A DNA stretch of 64,000 nt from Neptuniibacter sp048548695 (lineage in GTDB: Bacteria > Pseudomonadota > Gammaproteobacteria > Pseudomonadales > Balneatricaceae): the NCBI RefSeq assembly GCF_048548695.1, contig NZ_JBLYIF010000014.1. The stretch is one strand, 5' to 3'. Below the pieces are notes generated by a model that was given only the letters and a program-made list of their open reading frames with translations, was not told the DNA's origin and ran no database searches. Both the position numbers and the translations under genes were made by a program. Positions 36,028 through 45,044 of the stretch are shown here, in pieces. Numbering within the stretch: position 1 is the stretch's first letter; each line of letters opens with the position of its first letter.

Positions 36028-36981
36028 ATGAATACGGATCTCAGAGAAAAATTTACCGACCCTACGCGTGGGGTCTACCTGTTTGGCACCACACCTCCTA
36101 AACAGGGCACATCAGCGGAAAAAATGACCGAGATCGCTGACAAACTGCTCGCCCGGCTCCAGTCTCTGGAGTTTGATGGCATGATTGTCTACGACATCCA
36201 GGATGAAAGCAGCCGGATTAACACTCCGCGCCCATTTCCGTTTATGCATACCCTGGACCCACGCGTGTATTCCCGCTTGCTGCGGGAGCGCTCCGGCCGA
36301 CCGGTAGTCACCTATAAAAGCGTTTCTCAGCGCGATCGTGCAGCGTTTACCGACTGGCTCAACGAAGCCTGGCAGGAATACGGGATACGAGATATTGTCC
36401 TGGTTGGCAGCCCCTCATCAGAGGGGGAAATCAAACTGAGCCTGAATGATGCCTACAGCACCCTGATCGCACAGCCACTGCCCTATCAATTGGGCGGAGT
36501 CACTATCGCTGAACGGCATGCAAAAAAAGGTAACGAACACCAGCGCTTGATCAGCAAGGGCCAGAATGGCTGCGAGTTCTTCGTCTCGCAGGCCGTTTAC
36601 AACCCTCAAGCCACAATCGATATGCTGACCAGTTATGCCCGGGAATGCAAAACACTGGGCTTAACCCCGCAGCGGGTCATTCTCACCTTTACCCCCTGCG
36701 GCAGCGCAAAAACGCTGGAATTCATGGAGTGGCTGGGGATCTCTGTGCCACAAGCCACCAACATTCGCATTTTGGATGCTGAAAACCCGCTGCAGGAATC
36801 GATCCGAATCTGTCGCAGCAACCTGGAACAGATTCTTGAAGCAGTACTGCCTTTGGGTATCCCCCTCGGCCTCAATATTGAGAGCCTGACCAATCGCAAA
36901 GAAGAGATTGAAGCGTCGGTTCAGCTATTCAAGCTGTTAAAGTCAATTGTGGACCTACGCCTGGCAGAAGCTCAGCTATAA
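36028..36981 (+). CDS. Methylenetetrahydrofolate reductase family protein
   Basis: A 317-residue TIM-barrel protein related to MetF. It has the early motif of the family (VYLFGTTPPKQGT), a central VLVGSPSSEGEIKLSL segment in place of the usual LRGD-type loop, and FFVSQAVYNPQATIDML, which matches the FAD-barrel FxxTQ region. It differs enough from E. coli MetF that the substrate is uncertain. It may be an alternative MTHFR or act on another folate or pterin substrate. It stands alone, with an unusual inverted repeat upstream. Confidence 0.78.
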   Translation: MNTDLREKFTDPTRGVYLFGTTPPKQGTSAEKMTEIADKLLARLQSLEFDGMIVYDIQDESSRINTPRPFPFMHTLDPRVYSRLLRERSGRPVVTYKSVSQRDRAAFTDWLNEAWQEYGIRDIVLVGSPSSEGEIKLSLNDAYSTLIAQPLPYQLGGVTIAERHAKKGNEHQRLISKGQNGCEFFVSQAVYNPQATIDMLTSYARECKTLGLTPQRVILTFTPCGSAKTLEFMEWLGISVPQATNIRILDAENPLQESIRICRSNLEQILEAVLPLGIPLGLNIESLTNRKEEIEASVQLFKLLKSIVDLRLAEAQL

Positions 36982-36986
36982 GTCTA

Positions 36987-37005
36987 TTTTGTGCAGCGCA
37001 CAAAA
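36987..37005. other. Symmetric hairpin after the MTHFR-like gene
   Basis: TTTTGTGC / GCACAAAA (8 bp) with loop AGC, 5 bases after the stop codon. The A/T ends could serve as a weak bidirectional terminator. Confidence 0.45.
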
Positions 37006-37071
37006 ACAGCTGTGATTTCTATTCCAACTGGAGTAGATTAAACGGACAACATTTAACCAATGGAGCCGGTT

Positions 37072-37239
37072 ATGAACATTGTTAACCTTATTTGTGCCAT
37101 TCTGTTACCACCACTGGGTGCCTACCTCCAGGTAGGTGCCACCAAGCACCTGGTCCTTAATTTGATCCTTACCTTCCTTGGCTGGTTACCTGGTATCGCC
37201 CACGCTGTCTGGCTAGTCGTAACCAAACAAAGAGGCTAA
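37072..37239 (+). CDS. yqaE: Pmp3/YqaE (UPF0057) family small membrane protein
   Basis: A 55-residue protein with two hydrophobic helices (about 3-22 and 28-49). The family pattern is clear: an AILLPPLGAYLQVG turn followed by a second helix with LGWLPGIAHAVWLV. Homologues (Pmp3 in yeast, YqaE in E. coli) are stress-related membrane proteolipids with a role in membrane potential or ion homeostasis. A GGAG site precedes ATG 37072. It is a single gene followed by the hairpin at 37252. Confidence 0.93.
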   Translation: MNIVNLICAILLPPLGAYLQVGATKHLVLNLILTFLGWLPGIAHAVWLVVTKQRG

Positions 37240-37251
37240 CCGTACCGTTCA

Positions 37252-37275
37252 TGACGGACAGGTCCCTGTCCGTCA
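37252..37275. terminator. Perfect hairpin after yqaE
   Basis: An 11-bp perfect stem TGACGGACAGG / CCTGTCCGTCA with a 2-base loop. It is not followed by a T run on either strand, so termination strength is uncertain. It lies between the convergent yqaE and NosR-like genes and may serve both. Confidence 0.55.
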
Positions 37276-37304
37276 GCATTACATGACCCGCGATGTGCTA
37301 TCAA

Positions 37305-39482
37305 TTATTCAACGGCTATAACGTCAGATGAGGTTTTCAGCTTTCTACCATTTCGTTTTTCTACGATCTTAGGTACGCATAGAGTGTCATTTTCATAGAT
37401 AACAACACAATCCAAACACTGAAAGCATTCGTCATAATCAATAGTGCCATCACGCTTAATCGCTTCATACTGGCAACTCTTTTTGCATAACTGACATGGG
37501 CTTCCACATTCAGAGCGGCGCACTAACCAGTCCCAAAGCCTGAATTTACCCATGATTGCCATAACCGCACCTAGTGGACAAAGGTATCGACAATAGCCTT
37601 TGTAAATAAATGCGCTAAAACAAACAGTTAAAATGGCCCAAAGCACAAAAGGCCAGTAACGCACGAAATACAGCGTGATGCTTGTCTTGAACGGTTCAAT
37701 TTCAACCAAACGATCTGTCCATACAGGGGAAATACACGCAGCCACTAAAATCAAACATAGAACGCAGTACTTAACACGTTTGAGCCAGCAATCTAGCCTA
37801 TCACTTGGCTCATATGGCTTGAGGCTAAAAAATGCCATACCTTTACTAAGCATTTCTTGCATTGCTCCAAAAGGACATAACCAACCGCAAAAAGCCCCAC
37901 GTCCCCAGAAGAAGAACGTTGATATGACAAAAATCCAGAGAGTTAATGTCATAGGGTCATATAAAAAGAAATGTAGGTTTCCGCCTGCAGATAGCGCTTG
38001 CATTGCACCGGTTATATTTACGATAGATAGCTGGCCTTGGGCATACCATCCAATGAAAAGTAAGGTAAAAATTAAGTATGAAAATCGAATCCGCTGAAAA
38101 GTTATAGGCTGCTTAAGCATCCATTTCGGCATAGATAATATGTATATCAATACCACCAAACCAATGACCAAAATAAAAACATCCCATTGGCGTTTATACC
38201 AAATAGAAACCCATGTTTTATTTCCACCATCAGCTTCAAAATAATAATTTTCAGGTACAATATAACTAAAAAAAAGGCTATTAGATAAAGTAGGCGCCTG
38301 CGACAAGCCATCGCCATTTATAGATAATTCGAAATCTAGAGGTAAGGCAATATCGATACCAGAAGTATCGATGATTTTATACACCATCCAATCCGCATCT
38401 TTAAGGCTCAAGGGCAGTTTTACCTTGTAGTCCATCTCATAAAGGTCAGTACGGTCATCAAAATCCAAATCACGCATCTCGACGGGCAACCCTTCTTGCC
38501 GTAGCAAAAGCCTGTCAGAGATGCCACCTCGCAAAGTATTGTCATGCTTAAAGGAATACCGCCCCGTACTAACAACTAATATCGCATGATCTCCAGTATC
38601 AAGATTATCCTGCAAAAAAGCCCAAGCTTCCGGCGAAAGTACATTTTTTCCGATCGTAGGTATAGCAAGATCCATCACATACAGCTCAATCAGTGGACCT
38701 TCCGACAGCTGATCAGCTTTTGCTCCTCCACCTGCAACGCGAGCATCCACAGATAGCGTTTTTACTGTTTGGTTGTCGACCACTTTTCGTTTGATCAGAC
38801 CTGACGCTAACAAAGCTTGCCAACCCATTTCCTGAAAAAGTTCAGTATCAATTTTAGCAATCAAGTCTGGATCTTTGCCGCCACCAAAACCTAACCGTGC
38901 ACGGGCAACTTTTAACGCAGAAGACAACAATGTTTGATTAAGTATTCGGATAGAGGCCGTTGCACCTGAAATACCATCAAGGTAAGTATTTTTACCATCA
39001 CTCGGTTTTCTCTGACCTTGATTTTCGTTAAATTTAATGTTGTGCATTAGGGACAGACCTTTATATTGCTCTATAAATTCGAACATAGGCTTTTCCCCTA
39101 CTCCACCAACAAACATAGGCTCTCGATGAAATAATACCTGCACATCCAAAAAACTTCCTTCCGTATCGATCACAACCAATAAATTATATGGCACGCCCAT
39201 AAATCCTGGAATTACAGAGTAATTAATCGACTCATAAATATACCCAATTAAGTTCAATCCAGTAACCTCATGTTTCATGAGTGGCCATAACTCAAGCTCT
39301 GGATCTTTATCACCCACTTCGTAAGGTTCTGGGAACAATGAGGTCAACTTCACTTTATTCATAACGCTCACCACCTTAATACTGGAACTTTCAACTGAGC
39401 CAGCAGTAAAAGCCGTAGGGGCGTATAACAAAAAAAGTGGCAAGAGGCACAACAAGCGAGACATCAACATTACCAAGATCAT
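37305..39482 (-). CDS. NosR/NirI-like membrane flavo-iron-sulfur protein
   Basis: A 725-residue protein. Signal peptide (about 10-27). Periplasmic FMN-binding domain (about 80-200) with the flavinylation-type motif DGISGATAS. A large periplasmic region follows to about 420, then about five to six membrane helices. Polyferredoxin motifs are CGWLCPFGAM and CRYLCPLGAVM, and there are two C-terminal cytoplasmic [4Fe-4S] sites (CGSPCQLCKKSC and CFQCLDC). This is the NosR/NirI architecture, which in denitrifiers feeds electrons to N2O reductase. No nosZ is near, so it may serve another periplasmic acceptor. AT-rich, unlike its neighbours. ATGs at 39470 and 39464 are alternative starts. Confidence 0.9.
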   Translation of the reverse strand: MILVMLMSRLLCLLPLFLLYAPTAFTAGSVESSSIKVVSVMNKVKLTSLFPEPYEVGDKDPELELWPLMKHEVTGLNLIGYIYESINYSVIPGFMGVPYNLLVVIDTEGSFLDVQVLFHREPMFVGGVGEKPMFEFIEQYKGLSLMHNIKFNENQGQRKPSDGKNTYLDGISGATASIRILNQTLLSSALKVARARLGFGGGKDPDLIAKIDTELFQEMGWQALLASGLIKRKVVDNQTVKTLSVDARVAGGGAKADQLSEGPLIELYVMDLAIPTIGKNVLSPEAWAFLQDNLDTGDHAILVVSTGRYSFKHDNTLRGGISDRLLLRQEGLPVEMRDLDFDDRTDLYEMDYKVKLPLSLKDADWMVYKIIDTSGIDIALPLDFELSINGDGLSQAPTLSNSLFFSYIVPENYYFEADGGNKTWVSIWYKRQWDVFILVIGLVVLIYILSMPKWMLKQPITFQRIRFSYLIFTLLFIGWYAQGQLSIVNITGAMQALSAGGNLHFFLYDPMTLTLWIFVISTFFFWGRGAFCGWLCPFGAMQEMLSKGMAFFSLKPYEPSDRLDCWLKRVKYCVLCLILVAACISPVWTDRLVEIEPFKTSITLYFVRYWPFVLWAILTVCFSAFIYKGYCRYLCPLGAVMAIMGKFRLWDWLVRRSECGSPCQLCKKSCQYEAIKRDGTIDYDECFQCLDCVVIYENDTLCVPKIVEKRNGRKLKTSSDVIAVE

Positions 39483-39622
39483 CCGAAATAGCAGCGAGTG
39501 GCCAGCGCCTAAACCTAAGCGCTGGGCAAGCTTGATATGTACAAGATAGTCGGCAAATATATGTCAGAATTTTGTAAGAAAAATGCAAATATATTGCTAA
39601 AAAAACTTAAGAATCAATAATT

Positions 39623-40585
39623 TTAAAGCGGCTTGGGATAACGATAACCTTGTCCATGTACCGTTTCGATGAGAACTACACGTTCACGTTTAGGATCGAT
39701 TTTATTCCGAAGAGTAAGGATATGCTGCTCTAAAGATCGGCTATTGGGCACAAATTCACGTCCCCACCCTACGTTATAAAGCTGATCTTTAGTAATGACT
39801 ACATCTGGATTTTCAGCTAGGTAGACTAATAACCTCAAGTCCCTTTGGCTTATATTTGCCTGATACTGACCACGCCTGACAAACATACGCTTAGAGTCTA
39901 TCTCCATATCACCCATATGAATAATATGTGGTGAAGATGATTCCATTTCCGGCGCGCCCTCCCTTCCCAACGAATTATCATTAAATCTTCTTTTAATAAA
40001 AAACTTAAATATCAATCCAATTAAATATACGCTTAAAAGCGTGACACATAACACCCCTACCAATATAGCCAGATTATATTTTAATGCGGATACACTACCT
40101 TTAGTGAAAATACTTGCTACCAATTCCGCTTTAGATACATTAATTGTACTCGCCAGTTCATCAGCACTTACAAGAAGACAAATCGAAAAAGACAGCTTAT
40201 TACAGTAAAAAATCCTATCAGCATGGATATCAAAAGCTTCTAAAGCAGGTTGTACCTCTACATTTCGCAAATATTCAAGACGACTTTTGTTATGCGCAAT
40301 AACAGCATCGAAAATATGAGGGGTATCTTCCGGATCGGGAAATATAGTCTTGCTGTCACTCCAAATGCCTATGGCTTGAATTAACGGAGAGGCTGCTTGA
40401 TGCAATCGTACTTCAGTAAGTGCACGCTCTACTGCAAATTTTTCAATTAACAAACTTTGTTGGTGCAATATACCAACAGCAGCTGATTTTACAGCCTCAT
40501 TCTCAGCTGAGCTGATGGGGCTATAACAATACAGAACCACCATAAAAGCACGCAACAAAAAAGACAATAATATTCGAAAAATCAT
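39623..40585 (-). CDS. Membrane-anchored transcription regulator with C-terminal winged helix
   Basis: A 320-residue protein. A signal/anchor (about 5-26), a helical periplasmic domain (about 27-165) with a Cys pair (FYCNKLSFSICLL), a membrane helix (about 168-194), a basic linker, then an OmpR/PhoB-type winged helix (about 222-320; ISQRDLRLLVYLAEN, SRSLEQHILTLRNKID, VHGQGYRYP). ToxR/CadC-type regulators have the reverse order (winged helix first, sensor last), so this topology is unusual. It likely senses a periplasmic signal and controls the adjacent NosR-like gene 140 bases downstream (inference). AT-rich like the rest of the island. Confidence 0.82.
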   Translation of the reverse strand: MIFRILLSFLLRAFMVVLYCYSPISSAENEAVKSAAVGILHQQSLLIEKFAVERALTEVRLHQAASPLIQAIGIWSDSKTIFPDPEDTPHIFDAVIAHNKSRLEYLRNVEVQPALEAFDIHADRIFYCNKLSFSICLLVSADELASTINVSKAELVASIFTKGSVSALKYNLAILVGVLCVTLLSVYLIGLIFKFFIKRRFNDNSLGREGAPEMESSSPHIIHMGDMEIDSKRMFVRRGQYQANISQRDLRLLVYLAENPDVVITKDQLYNVGWGREFVPNSRSLEQHILTLRNKIDPKRERVVLIETVHGQGYRYPKPL

Positions 40586-40699
40586 ACACGTATGAACCTG
40601 ACAAACACATGAACATCATATCAGATTAAACTAGGTAATGAATGAGAGCAACGGTACTAAATATGAAAAATACATATTCATGCGACCCAAGCAAGAATT

Positions 40700-41164
40700 T
40701 TAAGTCTTTAATAAAGTAATAATTGCTTGTTCTGCCGCTTCCGGGTTACGGTCAAGTTCTTGTTGAGCAAAAACACGTACTGCTATCTCATGATCGACAA
40801 GATATTTAAAAAATGCTTTATGTTTTTCATCAGCCTGGCTCTCAAGCCTTTCGAATAAAATAAAATAGCCTTTTGTTTCAAATAAAATTATATTCAAAAC
40901 CAAACGCCATGGAAAAAATGGAAATATAGCTCCAATTATTTTACCTTTAAACGAAGACAACACAGACAAAGGCAAACCAATATTTTCACTTTCGTAATAT
41001 TCAGCCACACACTGCTTGGTCTGACTCTCTAGCTGCCAAAGCAAACCTGCTTTTCTTTTTTTATCCCCAGAAGACAAAGTAAAAGCAGACTTAAATGCCG
41101 CTTCACCATAAACCTCTGACAAAAAAACCGTTCTCATTTCCTTTGTTGCTTTTATTTTATTCAT
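40700..41164 (-). CDS. Helical protein of unknown function, possible ferritin-like fold
   Basis: A 154-residue, predominantly helical protein. Early segment LSEVYGEAAFKSAF, then WQLESQTKQCVAEYY, then a hydrophobic stretch (about 78-102) and a late helix with LVDHEIAVRVFAQQEL. Repeated Glu and a late His-Glu at helix spacing recall ferritin-like four-helix bundles, but I do not recognise a family and the hydrophobic stretch could instead be membrane-associated. First gene of the AT-rich three-gene island, 114 bases upstream of the regulator and in the same direction. Confidence 0.6.
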   Translation of the reverse strand: MNKIKATKEMRTVFLSEVYGEAAFKSAFTLSSGDKKRKAGLLWQLESQTKQCVAEYYESENIGLPLSVLSSFKGKIIGAIFPFFPWRLVLNIILFETKGYFILFERLESQADEKHKAFFKYLVDHEIAVRVFAQQELDRNPEAAEQAIITLLKT

Positions 41165-41855
41165 TTTATACTACTCCTGAAAAGTCCATAAATTTTTTAT
41201 TTTTTGAGAAGTCTGTATAAAACAGCAAAAAGTAACGAAATTTGCCAGAAAGATAAAAGAAAGTTGCCAGTTATTCGCAAGAACCAATTATGGCGATTGA
41301 TTTCATTTTTCTAGCCCTGCAATCTTAACTTAGATTTTGAGGGTCAACATGCAACAACCAAATAACCTTAGATATTATTAAGCGGGGCAACGGTAAAGTG
41401 ACCACATTTAAAAGACCTTTAAAACGGAGAAACAAAGTCGGTTACAGGCATCAGCCCAGAAGCAAAAATTCAGGCATCAAAGATGCGTGAAGCCAGTTCG
41501 CTGATTACAACATCAAATCGCCATTTAAAAATGGCGTCCGCTTTATTTAATGCCAGACAAGATCTGACTTCACGGCTGTAAGGTCAGTTAAGTCGCATGA
41601 GTCTACAGGGCTTAAAGCAATGCATTCGAGATAACGCACCCCAGCATAGGAGCAGGATCATAGCTCATGAAACACCTAAAAACCCGCTGTTTAATAAAAG
41701 CTGGAACCCGGCAGGCAGCCAATTGTAGGTATGTTGCAGACAGATGCATTACGATAGTGCGTGACAAGTTGAACTCATCATGCGCGACTATCAAGCAAAC
41801 CCTCAAAAATTGTGGGCAACCAGGGCGATTTAAAACTGCAACTCAAGGGGACGTC
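41165..41855. other. Gene-poor region of about 690 bases between the island and the RND operon
   Basis: No convincing gene. It contains a 7-bp hairpin CGCCATT / AATGGCG near 41519-41536 and a short open stretch ending at 41581 without a credible start. A longer in-frame extension (from 41667) of the leader peptide at 41856 exists but has no coding character. It may hold promoters of the divergent units and remnants of decayed sequence. Confidence 0.45.
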
Positions 41856-41915
41856 ATGAAAATCAACTTACTAACGTTGCCAATAAAACAACAGACAAAA
41901 CGGTACAAAAAATGA
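41856..41915 (+). CDS. 19-residue leader peptide translationally coupled to the RND gene
   Basis: ATG 41856 has a strong AAGGGGA site 5 bases upstream. The basic 19-residue peptide (MKINLLTLPI then KQQTKRYKK) ends at a TGA that overlaps the ATG of the RND gene (ATGA). The RND gene itself has no usable ribosome site. Translation of this small frame is therefore the probable way ribosomes reach the RND start. Confidence 0.55.
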   Translation: MKINLLTLPIKQQTKRYKK

Positions 41916-44257
41916 GACAACGCCTGTTCAATTTTGTCCTGAAACACCCGGTGTGGGTCGTTGTCATCAGCATTATTCTAGTAATGATGTCAGCGGCCGG
42001 CGCACATCTGCTGGTATTCAAAAGTGATTACCGGGTATTTTTCAGTGCAGCCAATCCGCAATTGACTGCTTTTGAGCAGATGCAAAAGCGTTACAGCAAG
42101 AGCGATAACGTAGCATTTATTGTCTCTCCCGCTGACGGTGAAGTATTCACGCCCCGCACGCTGAGTGCCCTACATGCGCTGACGGAAGAAGCCTGGCAGC
42201 TGCCCTACTCTACTCGAGTCGATTCTGTGACCAATTTTCAGTATACCTGGGCAGAAGGCGACGACATGGTGGTTGAAGACCTCATCGCCGATCCGGCAAA
42301 CATGACGGCCGAAGCACTGGAACAACGCCGCCAGATAGCGCTGAGTGAGCCCCTGCTCATCGGCAAACTGATCTCTGATCAGGCTCATGTCAGCGTGGTC
42401 AATGTCACCATTCAACTGCCCGGCAAGAATCTGGTTGTGGAAGTCCCTGAAGTGATCAGCAAAGCCCGTGAAATCCAAGCTGACCTGATGCAGCAGTACC
42501 CGGATATCAATATCCAGTTGAGTGGCATGGTGGTGATGAACAACAGCTTTGCCGAGGCCTCTCTGCATGATAATGCCACTCTGGTGCCCCTGATGTTTGC
42601 GGTGGTCATCCTGAGTATGATTGTTCTGTTACGTACCTTTAGTGGCACCCTTGCCACCGTAATCATCATTCTGTTTTCAATTGCCGCGACCATGGGCCTT
42701 GCTGGCTGGGCGGGTTACTACCTCACAGGCCCTTCGGCGACCACTCCGATTATGGTACTCACTCTGGTAGTAGCTGATTGCGTACATATACTCAGCAGCA
42801 TGTATTACGATATGCGCCAGGGTAAAAGCAAAACTGAAGCAATCCACAACAGCCTGCGCATTAATTTTCAACCCATATTCCTGACCAGTATTACGACCGC
42901 CATCGGCTTCCTCAGTCTGAACTTTTCTGATTCACCGCCGTTTCGGGATCTTGGTACCATGGTCGCCACCGGAGTAATGCTGGCTTTTGTCATGTCCATC
43001 ACCCTGTTTCCCGCCCTCTTACAACTGTTACCCCTGCACGTCAGCGTGCAGCCCAAACAGACCCAACCCTTCATGCAACACCTGGGCAGTTGGGTGATCC
43101 GCCATCGGAAACTGCTATTACCGGGTATGGTGGTGATCATGAGCAGTCTGATACTGTTTCTGCCGCAGAATGAGATCAACGATGATTTTGTAAAATACTT
43201 CGATGAGTCAGTGCCTTTCCGCCAATCGACAGACTACATGCAAGAAAATATTTCCGGGATGGCATACCTGGAACTGTCGGTGGAGAGTGGTGAAAGCAGT
43301 GGCATAAACCAGCCCGCATTTATCAGGCTGCTGGGCGACCTGACCGCCTGGTTAAGACAACAACCAGAAGTTGATCATGTGAACAGCCTCAGCGATACCC
43401 TGAAGCGCCTGAATAAAAACATGCATGGTGATGATCCGGAATATTATCGCCTGCCTGCTGACCGCCAGCTCAGCGCCCAGTACCTGCTGTTATATGAAAT
43501 GTCTCTGCCCTACGGGCTGGACCTGAACAACCAGTTAAATGTCGATAAATCCTCCACCCGTCTTATCGTCACCACCGATAACCTGACAAGTCAGGGGCTT
43601 ATTGATCTGGAGCAACGGGTTCAAGACTGGTTCACTGCTCAGGCTACCGACTACAACCTGAAAATTGCCAGCCCCAGTATCATGTTTGCCCATATCGGCC
43701 AGCGTAACGTGCAAAGCATGTTACTGGGAGTGATATTTGCCCTGGTGCTGATTTCAGTATTACTGGGTATCGCCCTGCGTTCCCTGCGTTTTGGCCTGAT
43801 CAGTCTGCTGCCAAATATCGCCCCGGCCGCAATGGGTTTCGGCGTCTGGTACCTGTTGGATGGTCAGGTCGGGCTGGCGCTATCCGTTGTTGCTGGCATG
43901 ACCATGGGTATTGTGGTGGATGATACGGTCCACTTCCTCAGTAAATACCTGCGGGCCCGGCGGGAACATGGCATGGACAGCCAAGCCGCCGTCGCATATG
44001 CCTTTAACAGTGTCGGCCGGGCACTGTGGATTACCACGGCAGTTCTCGTAGCGGGTTTTCTGGTATTGGCACAATCGACCTTCAAGGTGAATGCCGATAT
44101 GGGATTGCTGACCGCAATCACCATTCTGCTGGCCCTCGCCGTAGATTTTTTCTTCCTGCCACCGCTTTTGATGTTGCTTGATCGCAGTCCGGCAAAAGCC
44201 CCTCAAAAGCAAGAACCACCGATTTCAGGAGACCATGATGTTATTCAACAATCCTAG
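41912..44257 (+). CDS. RND-superfamily (MMPL-type) lipid/export permease
   Basis: A 781-residue protein with the two-fold RND layout: helix at about 13-32, periplasmic loop to about 220, helices at about 224-385, helix near 405-422, second loop to about 610, helices at about 612-765. The conserved VADCVHILSSMYYDM and VVDDTVHFLSKYLRAR segments mark this as the MMPL/hydrophobe-exporter branch and not a tripartite drug pump. It likely moves lipid or hydrophobic molecules to the outer membrane with the LolA-like and barrel proteins encoded directly downstream. Confidence 0.9.
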   Translation: MRQRLFNFVLKHPVWVVVISIILVMMSAAGAHLLVFKSDYRVFFSAANPQLTAFEQMQKRYSKSDNVAFIVSPADGEVFTPRTLSALHALTEEAWQLPYSTRVDSVTNFQYTWAEGDDMVVEDLIADPANMTAEALEQRRQIALSEPLLIGKLISDQAHVSVVNVTIQLPGKNLVVEVPEVISKAREIQADLMQQYPDINIQLSGMVVMNNSFAEASLHDNATLVPLMFAVVILSMIVLLRTFSGTLATVIIILFSIAATMGLAGWAGYYLTGPSATTPIMVLTLVVADCVHILSSMYYDMRQGKSKTEAIHNSLRINFQPIFLTSITTAIGFLSLNFSDSPPFRDLGTMVATGVMLAFVMSITLFPALLQLLPLHVSVQPKQTQPFMQHLGSWVIRHRKLLLPGMVVIMSSLILFLPQNEINDDFVKYFDESVPFRQSTDYMQENISGMAYLELSVESGESSGINQPAFIRLLGDLTAWLRQQPEVDHVNSLSDTLKRLNKNMHGDDPEYYRLPADRQLSAQYLLLYEMSLPYGLDLNNQLNVDKSSTRLIVTTDNLTSQGLIDLEQRVQDWFTAQATDYNLKIASPSIMFAHIGQRNVQSMLLGVIFALVLISVLLGIALRSLRFGLISLLPNIAPAAMGFGVWYLLDGQVGLALSVVAGMTMGIVVDDTVHFLSKYLRARREHGMDSQAAVAYAFNSVGRALWITTAVLVAGFLVLAQSTFKVNADMGLLTAITILLALAVDFFFLPPLLMLLDRSPAKAPQKQEPPISGDHDVIQQS

Positions 44258-45041
44258 ATTCACCCCGCTGATTTTTCTGGCCCTGCTGACCGCCAGCAAC
44301 CATGTACTGGCCGAAACTGCTGAAGAAAAGGGCCTGCGTATTGCTAAAGAAGCAAAACAGCGTGACCAAGGCTGGCAGGATAGTCAGGCCGATATGGCGA
44401 TGATTCTGAGCAACAGTGAAGGCCAGGAAAGCCGTCGTGAATTGCGCATAAAAACCCTGGAAATTGCCGATGATGGCGATAAAAGCCTGACCATTTTTGA
44501 TCATCCGGCAGATGTGAAAGGCACTGCATTCTTAAGCTTTTCTCATGCAGTGGAAGCCGACGAGCAGTGGTTGTACCTACCGGCATTAAAACGGGTTAAA
44601 CGTATCTCTTCGCGCAACAAATCGGGACCGTTTATGGGGTCGGAATTTGCCTATGAAGACCTGGCATCATTCGAAGTCGCCAAGTACCATTACCGCTACC
44701 TGCGTGATGAGGTTTGCCCCGACCAGCCGATGACATGTCATGTCGCAGAATATTATCCCAATGATCCACATTCAGGTTATACCCGCCAGATTGTCTGGCT
44801 GGATGTGGACGAATACCGGCCCTGGAAAATAGAGTTCTATGACCGCAAAAACAGCTTATTAAAAACCCTGACCCACTCAGATTATCAGCAATACCTGAAT
44901 CACTACTGGCGTCCGGATCGCATGCTGATGGTCAATCATCAAACCGGTAAAAGTACCGAACTCACCTGGCAGAACTACCGTTTTCAAACCGGATTAGATG
45001 CCGCCGATTTCAACCGCAACAGTCTGAAGCGGGCCCGTTGA
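44235..45041 (+). CDS. LolA-like outer membrane lipoprotein-sorting protein
   Basis: A 268-residue exported protein; signal peptide to about residue 26 (HVLA-ET). The family pattern of COG-type outer membrane lipoprotein-sorting proteins is visible: an AKEAKQRDQGWQDSQADM start, WLYLPALKRVKRISSRNKSGPFMGSEFAYEDL in the middle, and a beta-rich C-terminus. These LolA/LppX-like half-barrels carry lipids in the periplasm and are regularly paired with MMPL-type permeases. The gene overlaps the RND gene end; ATG 44235 has GGAG upstream. The barrel gene starts 3 bases after its stop. Confidence 0.88.
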   Translation: MMLFNNPRFTPLIFLALLTASNHVLAETAEEKGLRIAKEAKQRDQGWQDSQADMAMILSNSEGQESRRELRIKTLEIADDGDKSLTIFDHPADVKGTAFLSFSHAVEADEQWLYLPALKRVKRISSRNKSGPFMGSEFAYEDLASFEVAKYHYRYLRDEVCPDQPMTCHVAEYYPNDPHSGYTRQIVWLDVDEYRPWKIEFYDRKNSLLKTLTHSDYQQYLNHYWRPDRMLMVNHQTGKSTELTWQNYRFQTGLDAADFNRNSLKRAR

Positions 45042-45044
45042 TCT

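Noticed and set aside
41483..41581. Short open frame of 32 codons in the gene-poor region
   Set aside because: No ribosome site, no recognisable product, and it lies in sequence without coding character.
41667..41855. Upstream extension of the RND leader peptide to 82 residues
   Set aside because: The extended part has no ribosome site and no coding pattern, while the short frame from 41856 has a strong one.
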